64,000 bases of DNA from Streptomyces sp. GS7 (GCF_009834125.1 NZ_CP047146.1:7093501-7157500), one strand, 5' to 3'; positions 8,144-17,100 are shown, numbered from the stretch's first letter. The notes: generated from the sequence alone by a model not told the origin. A program made the numbers and translations.

Positions 8144-9139
8144 ATGGTCACCGCACTCCCCCGCCCCGGTCGCCGCGCACTCACCGCGGCGGGCGCGGTG
8201 CTGGCCGTGCTCGGGATGGTGCTGTGGTGGCTGCTGCCGCCGGTCGGTGAGCGCGCGCCGAGCGGCCGCGTGACGCTGGCCACCGGGGTGCCGACGGGGG
8301 TGTACGCGCGCTACGGCGAGCTGCTGAAGCAGGATCTGGCGCGGGACATGCCGGGGGTGGATCTGCGGCTGACGCGGAGCGAGGGCTCGATCGACAATCT
8401 GCGCCAACTGGTCTCCGGGCGCGCGGCGTTCACCATCGCGACGGCGGACGCGGTGGCCGCCTACCAGGTCGGCCACGAGCCGGGCGCGGACCGGCTGCGG
8501 GCCTGTGCGCGCCTCTACGACGACTACATGCAGCTGGTGGTGCCGAAGAACTCCCCGGTGCGGTCGGCCAGGGACCTGCGGGGGCTGCGGGTAGGCGTCG
8601 GGACGGACGGCTCGGGCGTCCAGCTGATCACCCGGCGGCTGATGGAGGCGGCCGGCCTGGATTTCGACCGGGACATCGTGCCGGTGCGGGTCGGCATCGA
8701 CCAGGAGCCCGGTCAGCTGGAGCACGGCGACCTGGACGCGTTCTTCTGGTCGGGCGGGCTGCCGACGCAGGCGGTGCAGCGGCTGGCGCAGCGGTTCCCG
8801 GTGCGGCTGGTGCAGCTCGGGGATCTGGGCGAGGCGCTGCACAAGCAGGGTGAGCGCACCCGCTATTACCGGGCGGCGGTGATGCCCGCCGACGCGTATC
8901 CGCAGGCGCAGGACGGCGAGGCGGTGAAGACCATCGCGGTCGCGAACCTGCTGGTGACGACGGACCGGGAGGATGCCGCACTGACGTTCGACATCACCCG
9001 GACCGTCATCAACAGTCGGGACGCGATCGGGCACGAGGTGCACGCGGCGCAGAACGTGGACCTGCGGACGGCGGTGTTCACCGATCCGCTGCCGCTGCAC
9101 AAGGGGGCCCGGGAGTACTACGTGTCGGTCAAGCAGTGA
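8144..9139 (+). CDS. TAXI-family TRAP transporter solute-binding protein
   Basis: A 331-residue protein with an N-terminal membrane anchor or signal (hydrophobic residues 11-31) and the TAXI-type binding fold (VTLATGVPTGVYARYGELL, GSIDNLRQLVSGRAAFTIATADAV, LRVGVGTDGSGVQLITRRLM). Such proteins capture small organic acids or amino acids for a DctQM/fused 4TM-12TM membrane unit. No such membrane subunit is present in the window, and there is no lipobox cysteine, so it is either membrane-anchored or a sensor subunit. Its stop overlaps the end of the convergent helicase gene by 11 bases. Confidence 0.85.
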   Translation: MVTALPRPGRRALTAAGAVLAVLGMVLWWLLPPVGERAPSGRVTLATGVPTGVYARYGELLKQDLARDMPGVDLRLTRSEGSIDNLRQLVSGRAAFTIATADAVAAYQVGHEPGADRLRACARLYDDYMQLVVPKNSPVRSARDLRGLRVGVGTDGSGVQLITRRLMEAAGLDFDRDIVPVRVGIDQEPGQLEHGDLDAFFWSGGLPTQAVQRLAQRFPVRLVQLGDLGEALHKQGERTRYYRAAVMPADAYPQAQDGEAVKTIAVANLLVTTDREDAALTFDITRTVINSRDAIGHEVHAAQNVDLRTAVFTDPLPLHKGAREYYVSVKQ

Positions 9140-10520
9140 CCGGCCTGCGCCCCGACGGCCGGCCGCGGCGCGGACGCCGGCGCCGGCCACCGCTGCCACT
9201 GCCACCGCTGCCACTGCCGTTCCCACCGCCGGGCGCGCCCGCCCCGGCCGTCCGCCCGGCCGCCGGTGCGGCGATCGCGACGGGCTCGCCGCTGGGCGTA
9301 CGGGCGCCGGTGACGCGGACCAGCTCGGCGTCACCGGGGCGGACCCGGGCGGTGCCCGGGTTGATCTTCGCCTGGCGCATCAGCCGGGTCATCTCCCGGC
9401 GCTCGCCGGGCGTGACGAGGGTGACGACGGTGCCGGACTCGCCGGCCCGCGCGGTACGGCCGCCGCGGTGGAGGTAGTCCTTGGCCTCGGTCGGCGGGTC
9501 GACGTTGACGACGAGGTCGAGGCCGTCGATGTGGATGCCGCGCGCCGCGACGTTGGTGGCGACCAGCGCCGTGGCGCGGCCGGAGCGGAAGTGCTCCAGG
9601 GTGCGGGTGCGCTGCGGCTGGGTCTTGCCGCCGTGCAGCGCCGCGGCGCGGACGCCCTGGGCGAGCAGGTGCTTGGTGAGGCGGTCGGCGCCGCGCTTGG
9701 TGTCGACGAACATGATCACCCGGCCGTCGCGGGCGGCGATCTCGGTGGCGGTGGCGCGCTTGTCGGCCTCGTCCACGTACAGGACGTGGTGCTCCATGGT
9801 GGTCACGGTCGCGGCCGAGGGGTCCACGGAGTGGGTGACCGGGTCGGTCAGGAAGCGGCGGACCAGCTTGTCGACATTGCGGTCGAGGGTGGCGGAGAAC
9901 AGCATCCGCTGGCCGTTGGGGTCGGTCTTCTCCATCAGCCGGGTGACCTGCGGCAGAAAGCCCATGTCGGTCATCTGGTCGGCCTCGTCGAGGACGGTGA
10001 TGGCGACCCGGTCGAGCGTGCAGGCGCGCCGGTCCAGCAGGTCGGCGAGCCGGCCCGGGGTGGCGACCAGTACTTCGGCGCCCTTGCGCAGGGCCTCGGT
10101 CTGCCGGTTGATCGAGGTGCCGCCGACGACGGTGGCGCAGCGCAGCCGCAGGGCCGCGGCGTACGGGGCGAGCGCGTCGGTGACCTGGCCGGCCAGTTCG
10201 CGGGTGGGGACCAGCACCAGTGCCAGGGGGCGCTTGCTCTCGGCGCGCTTGCCCGCCGTACGGCTGAGCAGGGCGAGGCCGAAGGCGAGGGTCTTGCCGG
10301 AGCCGGTGCGTCCGCGGCCGAGGACGTCACGGCCGGCGAGGGTGGCCGGGAGGGTGGCCGCCTGGATGGGGAACGGGGTGGTGACGCCCTGCGCGCGCAG
10401 TGCGGTGCGGAGCGCCTCGGCCAGCGGCAGCTCGTCGAAGGAGCCGGCGGGCGGAGGGGTGGACGCCCGGGCGGGCGTCCCGCGGTCGGCGCTCGGTCGC
10501 GGTGCGGTCGCTGGTGTCAC
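9129..10520 (-). CDS. DEAD-box ATP-dependent RNA helicase
   Basis: A 463-residue RNA helicase with the Q motif region (FDELPLAEALRTALRAQGVTTPFPIQ), motif I GRTGSGKT, Ia PTRELA, II DEAD (LDEADQM), III SAT, the C-terminal RecA domain and motif VI HRGGRTARAG. The C-terminal 70 residues are a glycine/serine- and arginine-rich tail likely to bind RNA. It starts with GTG 10520 preceded by GAAGGG. It lies 121 bases downstream of a cold-shock gene on the same strand, separated by a strong hairpin, suggesting a cold-response pair. RhlE-like by sequence style, but not assigned more closely. Confidence 0.9.
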   Translation of the reverse strand: MTPATAPRPSADRGTPARASTPPPAGSFDELPLAEALRTALRAQGVTTPFPIQAATLPATLAGRDVLGRGRTGSGKTLAFGLALLSRTAGKRAESKRPLALVLVPTRELAGQVTDALAPYAAALRLRCATVVGGTSINRQTEALRKGAEVLVATPGRLADLLDRRACTLDRVAITVLDEADQMTDMGFLPQVTRLMEKTDPNGQRMLFSATLDRNVDKLVRRFLTDPVTHSVDPSAATVTTMEHHVLYVDEADKRATATEIAARDGRVIMFVDTKRGADRLTKHLLAQGVRAAALHGGKTQPQRTRTLEHFRSGRATALVATNVAARGIHIDGLDLVVNVDPPTEAKDYLHRGGRTARAGESGTVVTLVTPGERREMTRLMRQAKINPGTARVRPGDAELVRVTGARTPSGEPVAIAAPAAGRTAGAGAPGGGNGSGSGGSGSGGRRRRPRRGRPSGRRPVTA

Positions 10521-10589
10521 GGCAGGCCCTTCAGAGGGAGGGAGGGGGGTGAGCGCGGGAAGGGGTGCCGCCCCGCGGGAAACGGGACG

Positions 10590-10620
10590 GGGCCCGCACC
10601 GGCGCGGCCGGTGCGGGCCC
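10590..10620. terminator. 14-bp hairpin between csp and the helicase gene
   Basis: Arms GGGCCCGCACCGGC (10590-10603) and its exact complement (10607-10620) close on a GCG loop. It follows the csp stop by about 20 bases on the coding strand. It probably terminates most csp transcripts and lets some continue into the helicase gene. Confidence 0.7.
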
Positions 10621-10641
10621 TGTCCACGGGACGCGGGGGCG

Positions 10642-10845
10642 TCAGGCGGCGACGATGTTCTCCGCCTGCGGGCCCTTGGGGCCCTGGGTCACGTCGAAGG
10701 TGACCTTCTGGCCCTCGAGGAGCTCGCGGAAGCCCTGGGACTGGATGTTCGAGTAGTGGGCGAAGACGTCGGGGCCGCCGCCGTCCTGCTCGATGAAGCC
10801 GAAGCCCTTTTCCGAGTTGAACCACTTGACGGTGCCGGAAGCCAT
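10642..10845 (-). CDS. cold-shock domain protein
   Basis: A 67-residue single-domain OB-fold protein that binds single-stranded RNA and DNA. RNP1 (KGFGFI) and RNP2 (VFAHY) are intact in [20 protein letters not shown]. The start at 10845 is set by AAGGAG upstream and the MASGTVKWF beginning shared by all Streptomyces CspA/SC7.0-type proteins. About 200 bases without a gene precede it (10846-11044), long enough for the extended 5' UTR usual for these genes. Confidence 0.95.
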   Translation of the reverse strand: MASGTVKWFNSEKGFGFIEQDGGGPDVFAHYSNIQSQGFRELLEGQKVTFDVTQGPKGPQAENIVAA

Positions 10846-11044
10846 GTTTTTCTCCTTCATGGGGCAAGCCGGAGACCGCACCGCGCGGCCTCCTCGTCGC
10901 CGAGATGATCGCCCCACACCGGAACACGTCCGGAAAACAAGGAACGCCCGGGGCTTCCAGCCTCCGGGCGCGCACAAAGTTCATGGGTACCACAACTGCA
11001 ACGCCGTTTACGATAGCACAGGCGTACGGCGGCGCCGCACGCGG

Positions 11045-12460
11045 TCAGGGGGCACTGCGCGGCACGCTCACGGTGACCTCCAGGCCGTGCGGGGGGTGCG
11101 GCGCGTAGGCGATGGTGGCGCCGCCGGCGGCGAGCAGTGCGCGGGTGATCGACAGGCCGAGGCCGGAGCCGGAGACGTTCTGGTGGCGGCCGCTGCGCCA
11201 GAACCGGTCGCCGATCCGGGCGAGTTCGTCCTCGGCGAGGCCGGGGCCGCGGTCGGCGACGGTGATCCGCACGTGCGCGCCGTCGGCGGCGACGGTCACC
11301 GTGACCGGCTCACCGGCCGGGGTGAACTTCAGGGCGTTGTCGACGACCGCGTCCAGCGCGCTGGAGAGGGCGACCGGGTCGGCCCAGCCGGTGACCGCGG
11401 GGTGGCCCTCGTAGGCCAGCCGGACACCCTTGTCGTCGGCCAACGGGCGCCAGGAGTCGACGCGTTCGGCGGTCAGCGCCGCGACGTCGGTGAGCTGGAG
11501 GTCGGCGGCGGTGTGCTCGGCGAGCGCGAGGCCGAGGAGGTCGTCCAGCACCCGGGCGAGCCGCTTGCCCTCCGTGCGGACCGAGGCGATCTCCTCGTTG
11601 CCTTCCGGGAGTTCGAGGGCCAGCAGCTCGATACGCAGCAGCAGCGCGGCGAGCGGGTTGCGCAGCTGGTGGGAGGCGTCGGCGACGAAGGCGCGCTGCT
11701 GTTCCAGGACCTCCTCGACGTGGTCGGCCATCTCGTTGAACGAGCGGGCCAGCCGGCGCAGTTCGGGCGGTCCGGCGGTGGCGGCGACCCGGGCGTTCAT
11801 CCGGCCGGTGGCGATGTCGTGGCTGGCGGTGTCCAGGACGCGGACCGGCCGCAGCACCCAGCCGGTGAGCCGGAAGGCCGCGCCGACCGCGACGAGCAGG
11901 GCCGCCGCCTCCCCGGCCGCGATCAGCAGCCAGCCGTGCAGGATGCGCGCACGCATCTGCCCCGTGGGCGAGTCGGTGACGACGACGGCGACCACGTCCC
12001 CGTCCCGGATGACCGGCGAGGCGACCGGGATCCGGCCGGTGTCGTCCCAGGGCCAGACCTGGTGCGGGTCGTGGCTGCGGCGGCCGGCCAGCGCCTCGCT
12101 GAACGCCTGGGCGCCCTCGCCGTCCGTGGGCACCGGCAGGTCCTGGGGGGCGGCTGCCATGGGGGTGTGGTCGCGGTAGAAGACGCCGGCCCGTATCCCG
12201 TAGAGGCCGTAGTAGCGGGTGAGTTCGGCCCGGAGGGTGGCCAGCCGCTCGTCCTCCTCGGGGGTCTTGGCGCGGGACGCGGCGCTGGGGCGGGCGGTGA
12301 CGAACTGGGCGAGGGAGGCGAACCGCGCGGCGTCGTCGATCCGGTCGACGACCACCTTCTGCTGCTCCACCCCGGCGGTGATCACGCCCAGCGGGATGCC
12401 GAGCGCCAGCAGCACGGCGGCCATCAGGACGATGAGGAGCGGGAGGAGTCGGGTGCGCAC
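11045..12460 (-). CDS. gluK: sensor histidine kinase, GluK
   Basis: A 471-residue membrane kinase. It has a transmembrane segment near residues 5-28, an extracytoplasmic sensor domain to about 170, a second membrane segment (WLLIAAGEAAALLVAVGAAF), HAMP, a HisKA domain with the phospho-accepting His in DASHQLRNPLAAL, and HATPase_c with N-box VVDNALKFT, G1 DRGPGL and G2 GSGLGLSI. The gene starts 15 bases after gluR on the same strand. In S. coelicolor the equivalent pair next to gluABCD was reported as GluR-GluK, controlling glutamate uptake; I assign the name by that position. Start GTG 12460. Confidence 0.85.
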   Translation of the reverse strand: MRTRLLPLLIVLMAAVLLALGIPLGVITAGVEQQKVVVDRIDDAARFASLAQFVTARPSAASRAKTPEEDERLATLRAELTRYYGLYGIRAGVFYRDHTPMAAAPQDLPVPTDGEGAQAFSEALAGRRSHDPHQVWPWDDTGRIPVASPVIRDGDVVAVVVTDSPTGQMRARILHGWLLIAAGEAAALLVAVGAAFRLTGWVLRPVRVLDTASHDIATGRMNARVAATAGPPELRRLARSFNEMADHVEEVLEQQRAFVADASHQLRNPLAALLLRIELLALELPEGNEEIASVRTEGKRLARVLDDLLGLALAEHTAADLQLTDVAALTAERVDSWRPLADDKGVRLAYEGHPAVTGWADPVALSSALDAVVDNALKFTPAGEPVTVTVAADGAHVRITVADRGPGLAEDELARIGDRFWRSGRHQNVSGSGLGLSITRALLAAGGATIAYAPHPPHGLEVTVSVPRSAP

Positions 12461-12475
12461 GGGGACCGGCGGCCG

Positions 12476-13213
12476 TCAGGAGGCCGGCGGCCGGGTGCCC
12501 GGGGCGGCACCGGCGGCCGGGACGACGAGGCGGTAGCCGACGCCGCGGACCGTCTCGATCAGCGCCGGCATCCGCAGTTTGGCGCGGAGCGAGGCGATGT
12601 GCACCTCCAGGGTCCGGCCGGTGCCCTCCCAACTCGTCCGCCACACCTCGCTGATGATCTGCTCCCGGCGGAAGACCACCCCGGGGCGCTGGGCGAGCAG
12701 GGCGAGCAGGTCGAACTCCTTGCGGGTGAGCGGAACCACCGCGCCGGCCACGGACACCTGGCGGGTGGGGAGTTCGACGGTGACCGGGCCGAGCCGCAGC
12801 GGCTCCGCCGCGGCGGCCTCCTCGGCGGGCTCGCCGCCCGCGGCCGGGACGGTGCGCCGGCTCACCGCGTGGATACGGGCGAGCAGTTCGCCGGTGTCGT
12901 AGGGCTTGACGACATAGTCGTCGGCGCCGAGGTTCAGGCCGTGTATACGGGAGCGCACGTCGGAGCGCGCGGTGACCATGATGACCGGGGTCGCGCAGAT
13001 CCTGCGGATCCGGCCGCACACCTCGAAGCCGTCCTGGTCGGGCAGCCCGAGGTCGAGCAGCACCACCGCGAACGGCTCGGCGTCGTCGGGCAGCAGGGCC
13101 TGGAGGGCCTCCTCGCCGCTGCGGGCGTGCACGACGGACAGGCCGTGCCGGGCCAGCACCGCCGACAGGGCGGCGGCGACATGGTCGTCGTCCTCGACGA
13201 GCAGCAGTCTCAT
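12476..13213 (-). CDS. gluR: OmpR-family response regulator, GluR
   Basis: A 245-residue regulator with an N-terminal receiver (acidic DDD near residue 8, phospho-Asp in VLLDLGLPDQDG, Lys in VKPYDTG) and a C-terminal winged helix (LTRKEFDLLALLAQRPGVVF, ending RGVGYRLVVP). The start is ATG 13213 with AAGGAGG upstream; 14 more codons are open upstream but lack a better ribosome binding site. It diverges from gluA across a 285-base region and, as the partner of GluK, is expected to control gluABCD. Confidence 0.87.
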   Translation of the reverse strand: MRLLLVEDDDHVAAALSAVLARHGLSVVHARSGEEALQALLPDDAEPFAVVLLDLGLPDQDGFEVCGRIRRICATPVIMVTARSDVRSRIHGLNLGADDYVVKPYDTGELLARIHAVSRRTVPAAGGEPAEEAAAAEPLRLGPVTVELPTRQVSVAGAVVPLTRKEFDLLALLAQRPGVVFRREQIISEVWRTSWEGTGRTLEVHIASLRAKLRMPALIETVRGVGYRLVVPAAGAAPGTRPPAS

Positions 13214-13433
13214 CCGGCCCCCTCCTTCGGTGTGTGCGTATGGGCCACAGGGCATCTACGGGGATAGCCGCCCCACCCGTCAAGAGGACGCCACCTCCGG
13301 GCCGCCATCCGTTACCCAGCCGGTACGCCGCCGGTGCCTACGGTGAGTGACCTCACCTCCGGCGGCACGGCGGCGCCTTCACCGGGTGTGTCCGGTTGCA
13401 GCCGGATCGTTATGCTCAATTCTCCCTCAGATG

Positions 13434-13461
13434 TAATGACGCTGGTCGCGGGGCGTCATTA
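13434..13461 (+). promoter_or_regulatory. inverted repeat in the gluA leader
   Basis: TAATGACGC, ten bases, then GCGTCATTA form a perfect 9-bp dyad 15-40 bases upstream of the gluA ribosome binding region. It could be a regulator operator (GluR is the obvious candidate) or an RNA hairpin in the leader. I cannot tell which from sequence. Confidence 0.5.
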
Positions 13462-13498
13462 GGGTCCTCCCAACCGAGGAGGACGGAGCTGTACGCCG

Positions 13499-14284
13499 AT
13501 GAGCGAAGTATCGGTGACCGAGAACGCCGAGGGTCCCGCGCCCGCGGGGGACCCGTTGGTCGTGCTGGACAACGTGAACAAGCACTTCGGCGCGCTGCAC
13601 GTGCTCCAGGACATCGACCTGACGATCCGGCGCGGTGAAGTGGTCGTGGTGATCGGGCCCTCGGGGTCCGGCAAGTCCACGCTGTGCCGCACGATCAACC
13701 GCCTGGAGACCACAGACAGCGGCAGCATCACCATCGACGGCAGGCCGCTGCCGCAGGAGGGCCGCGAACTGGCCCGGCTGCGCGCCGACGTGGGCATGGT
13801 CTTCCAGTCCTTCAACCTCTTCGCGCACAAGACGGTGCTGGAGAACGTGATGCTGGGCCAGACCAAGGTCCGCAAAACGGAGAAGGCCGCGGCGGAGGAG
13901 AAGGCCCGTACGCTGCTCGACCGGGTCGGCGTCGGCGCCCAGGCGGACAAGTACCCCGCACAGCTTTCCGGTGGCCAGCAGCAGCGCGTGGCGATCGCCC
14001 GCGCCCTGGCGATGGACCCGAAGGTGATGCTCTTCGACGAGCCGACCTCGGCCCTCGACCCGGAGATGATCAACGAGGTGCTGGAGGTCATGCAGCAGCT
14101 CGCCCGGGACGGCATGACGATGGTCGTGGTCACCCACGAGATGGGGTTCGCGCGCTCCGCGGCGAACCGGGTGGTCTTCATGGCGGACGGCAGGATCATC
14201 GAAGAGGCCGAGCCGAACCAGTTCTTCACCAACCCGCGCAGCGACCGGGCGAAGGACTTCCTGTCGAAGATCCTCCACCACTGA
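13499..14284 (+). CDS. gluA: glutamate ABC transporter ATP-binding protein
   Basis: A 261-residue ABC ATPase of the polar amino acid uptake family. Walker [11 protein letters not shown]-loop (MVFQSFNLF), signature LSGGQQQR, Walker [13 protein letters not shown] and the switch His (VVTHEMGF) are all intact. It powers import together with GluC and GluD. First gene of gluABCD, divergent from gluRK. The start ATG 13499 has GGAG about 11 bases upstream, a slightly long spacing. Confidence 0.93.
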   Translation: MSEVSVTENAEGPAPAGDPLVVLDNVNKHFGALHVLQDIDLTIRRGEVVVVIGPSGSGKSTLCRTINRLETTDSGSITIDGRPLPQEGRELARLRADVGMVFQSFNLFAHKTVLENVMLGQTKVRKTEKAAAEEKARTLLDRVGVGAQADKYPAQLSGGQQQRVAIARALAMDPKVMLFDEPTSALDPEMINEVLEVMQQLARDGMTMVVVTHEMGFARSAANRVVFMADGRIIEEAEPNQFFTNPRSDRAKDFLSKILHH

Positions 14285-14340
14285 GCCCGCGGTTGGGCCA
14301 CCATGAATGCCAACACCTGTTGAACCAAAGGATGTTCACC

Positions 14341-15252
14341 ATGAGGATGCGTAAGACGGCTGCGGCGGGTGCGGTGGTGCTCGCGCTGGCGGCGACGGCG
14401 ACGGCGTGCGGAGGCCAGTCGGGTACGGCGGGCGACAAGCCGGCCGGCGGTGATGTCTACAGCGGCACGTACACGGTCGCCAAGGGCGTGAACGTCGACT
14501 CGGCGACGTTCAAGAAGGCGCAGAAGGCCGGTCACCTCACCATCGGTGTCAAGGCCGACCAGCCGTTCCTCGGCTTCAAGGACCCGGCCACCGGCAAGTA
14601 CTCCGGCTTCGACATCGAGATCGCCAAGATGGTCGCGGCCGACCTGGGCTTCTCCGCGGACCAGATAAAGTTCGACACCATCGACTCCAACGTCCGTGAG
14701 ACCACCATCTCCAAGGGCCAGGTCGATTACTACGTCGGCACGTACACCATCAACGACGAGCGCAAGAAGCAGGTCAGCTTCGCGGGCCCGTACTACACCG
14801 CCGGCGCCGACCTCCTGGTGCGCAAGGACGACAAGGCCATCACCGGCCCGGACTCCCTGCAGGGCAAGAAGGTCTGCTCGATCGTCGGGTCCACCCCGCT
14901 CCAGGAGATCAAGAAGCCCAAGTACGGTGCGCAGACCGTCGAGCAGTCCAAGTACTCGGACTGCGTGAAGTCCCTGCTGGACGGCTCGGTCGACGCGGTC
15001 ACCACCGACGACGCCATCCTCAAGGGCTACGCCGCCCAGCGCCCCGAGAAGCTCAAGGTCGTCGGCCAGCCCTTCACCAAGGAGCCCTACGGCGTCGGCC
15101 TGGGCAAGGACGACAAGGCCCTGCGCGACGCGATCACCACCGCGCTGGAGCACCACATCAAGAACGGTGACTACCAAAAGGCGTACGAGGGCACGCTCGG
15201 CAAGTCCGGCTCCGCCTACGTCGCGCCGGAGACCCCGCTGCCGCGGTACTGA
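14341..15252 (+). CDS. gluB: glutamate-binding lipoprotein
   Basis: A 303-residue extracellular solute-binding protein (family 3) that delivers glutamate to GluCD. A lipoprotein signal peptide with a cleavage site before the Cys in ATACGGQ anchors it to the outer face of the membrane. The binding domain starts near residue 65 (LTIGVKADQPFLGFKDPATG). Of three nearby ATGs, 14341 has AAAGGA at the best spacing (8 bases). It follows gluA after 56 bases. Confidence 0.92.
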   Translation: MRMRKTAAAGAVVLALAATATACGGQSGTAGDKPAGGDVYSGTYTVAKGVNVDSATFKKAQKAGHLTIGVKADQPFLGFKDPATGKYSGFDIEIAKMVAADLGFSADQIKFDTIDSNVRETTISKGQVDYYVGTYTINDERKKQVSFAGPYYTAGADLLVRKDDKAITGPDSLQGKKVCSIVGSTPLQEIKKPKYGAQTVEQSKYSDCVKSLLDGSVDAVTTDDAILKGYAAQRPEKLKVVGQPFTKEPYGVGLGKDDKALRDAITTALEHHIKNGDYQKAYEGTLGKSGSAYVAPETPLPRY

Positions 15253-15416
15253 GGCCGCCCGCCGCACACCGGACCGCGCCGCCCCGTACGCCCGCCGCGG
15301 CGGGTGTACGGGGCGCGGTGTCTCCCGCGCCCCCTCCCGAGCCCCGCGCGCTCCTTCTCGCTCCTGAGCCGCCCCTCTTCCCCGTCGCCGGCCCGACCGC
15401 TACCGCGGAGACCCCC

Positions 15417-16064
15417 ATGAACGTACTCCTCGATTATCTGCCCGAGTTCCGGGACGGGTTCCTCGGAACCCTGGCGATCACCGCGTCCAGCGCGCTGCTC
15501 GCCCTGGTACTCGGCGTGCTCATAGCCGGTTTCCGGGTCTCTCCGATACCGCCGCTGCGCGCCTTCGGAACGGCCTGGGTCACGGTGCTGCGCAACACGC
15601 CGCTGACGCTGCTCTTCCTGGTCGCGTTCTTCGTCGTACCGCAGATCCTCTTCCAGGGCGCGAGCCCGTACGTGCTCGCCACCCTGGCGCTCGGCTTCTA
15701 CACCTCCTCGTTCGTGTGCGAGGCGGTCCGGTCCGGCATCGGCACCGTGCCGCTGGGGCAGGCGGAGGCCGCCCGCAGCCTCGGGATGACCTTCTCCCAG
15801 ACGCTGCGGCTGATCGTGCTGCCGCAGGCGACGCGTACCGTCATCCCCCCGCTGAGCAGCATCTTCATCGCACTGACGAAGAACTCGGCGATCGCCGGCG
15901 CGTTCAGCGTCACCGAGCTGTTCAACGTCTCCAAGCTGCTCAACGACAGGGGCTACCCGATCGCCTGGATCTTCCTGTGGATCGCGCTCGCCTACCTCGT
16001 CATCACCTTCGCCATCAGCGGCCTCTTCCGGCTGCTGGAGCGCCGGTTGGGGGTGGCCCGATGA
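15417..16064 (+). CDS. gluC: glutamate ABC transporter permease
   Basis: A 215-residue inner-membrane permease of the HisMQ type, with about five membrane segments and the EAA-like loop (EAARSLGMTFSQTLRLIVLPQA) that contacts GluA. The start is ATG 15417 with GGAG six bases upstream. A 164-base gap after gluB holds a GC-rich inverted sequence that may trim distal expression. The TGA stop overlaps the ATG of the 35-codon mini-ORF as ATGA. Confidence 0.92.
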   Translation: MNVLLDYLPEFRDGFLGTLAITASSALLALVLGVLIAGFRVSPIPPLRAFGTAWVTVLRNTPLTLLFLVAFFVVPQILFQGASPYVLATLALGFYTSSFVCEAVRSGIGTVPLGQAEAARSLGMTFSQTLRLIVLPQATRTVIPPLSSIFIALTKNSAIAGAFSVTELFNVSKLLNDRGYPIAWIFLWIALAYLVITFAISGLFRLLERRLGVAR

Positions 16065-16168
16065 GTGGTCACGGCATGGGGGTCCCCCCGGCCAACGGCT
16101 GGGGGAGGACCAGCACGACGCAGGTGCCACGCGCAGGCGGGGCGGAACGAAGCGAGGTATGGGCATGA
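16061..16168 (+). CDS. mini-ORF cassette, copy A, between gluC and gluD
   Basis: A 35-codon frame that overlaps the gluC stop (ATGA at 16061-16064) and whose own TGA overlaps the gluD start (ATGA at 16165-16168). The peptide begins MSGHGMGVPPANGWGR and ends GGAERSEVWA. Copy B (19881-19988) has exactly the same length and shares 22 of 35 residues. The DNA carries a hairpin formed by CCCCC and GGGGG arms around 16085-16105 and supplies the gluD ribosome binding site (GCGAGG) near its end. ATGAGTGG occurs at both the mini-ORF start and the gluD start, as if duplicated on insertion. It may be a real small protein or a mobile repeat that keeps translational coupling; function unknown. Confidence 0.55.
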   Translation: MSGHGMGVPPANGWGRTSTTQVPRAGGAERSEVWA

Positions 16169-17100
16169 GTGGGGCCAGCGTTCTCTACGACGCGCCGGGG
16201 CCGAAGGCCAGGGCACGCAACCGCGTCTACAGCGTCATCGGCGCGCTGGCGGTGCTCGGCCTGCTGGCCTTCGCCGTACTGCGGCTGGCCTCCAAGGGCC
16301 AGTTGGACCCGGCGGTGTGGCGGATCTTCAACTACGCCGGGGTGCGCACCAGCATCCGCGACGGCGTACTGACGACCCTTCAGGTCTTCGCGGTCGCGGC
16401 GGTGCTGTCGCTGCTCCTGGGCGTACTGCTCGCGGTGGCCCGGCTGTCGGACCACAAGCCCGTCCGCTGGCTGGCGACCGGCTTCGTCGAACTGTTCCGC
16501 GCGGTACCGCTGCTGATCACGATCTACGCGCTGTGGGTCGTGCTGCTCACCAACCGCGACGCGCTGGGACTCACCGGCAGCCAGCCGCAGTTCTGGGCGC
16601 TGGTCGCCGGACTGACGGTCTACAACGGCTCGGTGCAGGCCGAGGTGCTGCGGGCCGGCATCAACTCCGTGCCCAAGGGCCAGAAGGAGGCCGCGTACGC
16701 GCTGGGCATGAGCAAGACGCAGGTCATGACGACGGTGCTGATGCCGCAGGCCGTCCGGGCGATGCTGCCGACGATCATCAGCCAGCTCGTGGTGACCCTC
16801 AAGGACACCTCGCTGGGCTACATCATCACCTTCGAGGAACTGCTCTACACCGCCCGCCTGATGAGCAGCAACATCATCGTCAACGGGAACGACACCTACA
16901 TCCCGGTGATCATCGTCGTCGGCAGCATCTACGTCGCGATGTGCCTGGCCCTGTCCGCGCTCGCCAACTGGATCGAGCGGCGCGGGCGCCGGGCCAGGAC
17001 CGGCATCGGCATGGCCGCGGCCGCCGAACCGGTCACCGCCACCGACCCGATGGAGGCCGCCGGCGCGGCCCCGGACGGCGCGGCGGGCACCAAGGGCTGA
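16165..17100 (+). CDS. gluD: glutamate ABC transporter permease
   Basis: A 311-residue HisMQ-type permease, second membrane subunit of the glutamate importer. It has a membrane segment near 22-42, then the permease domain with ELFRAVPLLITIYALW and the EAA loop (EAAYALGMSKTQVMTTVLMPQA). The C-terminal 40 residues are an A/G-rich tail. Of ATGs at 16159 and 16165, the latter has GCGAGG seven bases upstream and gives the MSGASVLYDAPGPKARARN beginning. Its start is coupled to the mini-ORF rather than directly to gluC. Confidence 0.92.
   Translation: MSGASVLYDAPGPKARARNRVYSVIGALAVLGLLAFAVLRLASKGQLDPAVWRIFNYAGVRTSIRDGVLTTLQVFAVAAVLSLLLGVLLAVARLSDHKPVRWLATGFVELFRAVPLLITIYALWVVLLTNRDALGLTGSQPQFWALVAGLTVYNGSVQAEVLRAGINSVPKGQKEAAYALGMSKTQVMTTVLMPQAVRAMLPTIISQLVVTLKDTSLGYIITFEELLYTARLMSSNIIVNGNDTYIPVIIVVGSIYVAMCLALSALANWIERRGRRARTGIGMAAAAEPVTATDPMEAAGAAPDGAAGTKG

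Noticed and set aside
15253..15416. A small gene between gluB and gluC
   Set aside because: The open frames there lack ribosome binding sites and have no similarity; the gap looks like an intercistronic hairpin region.
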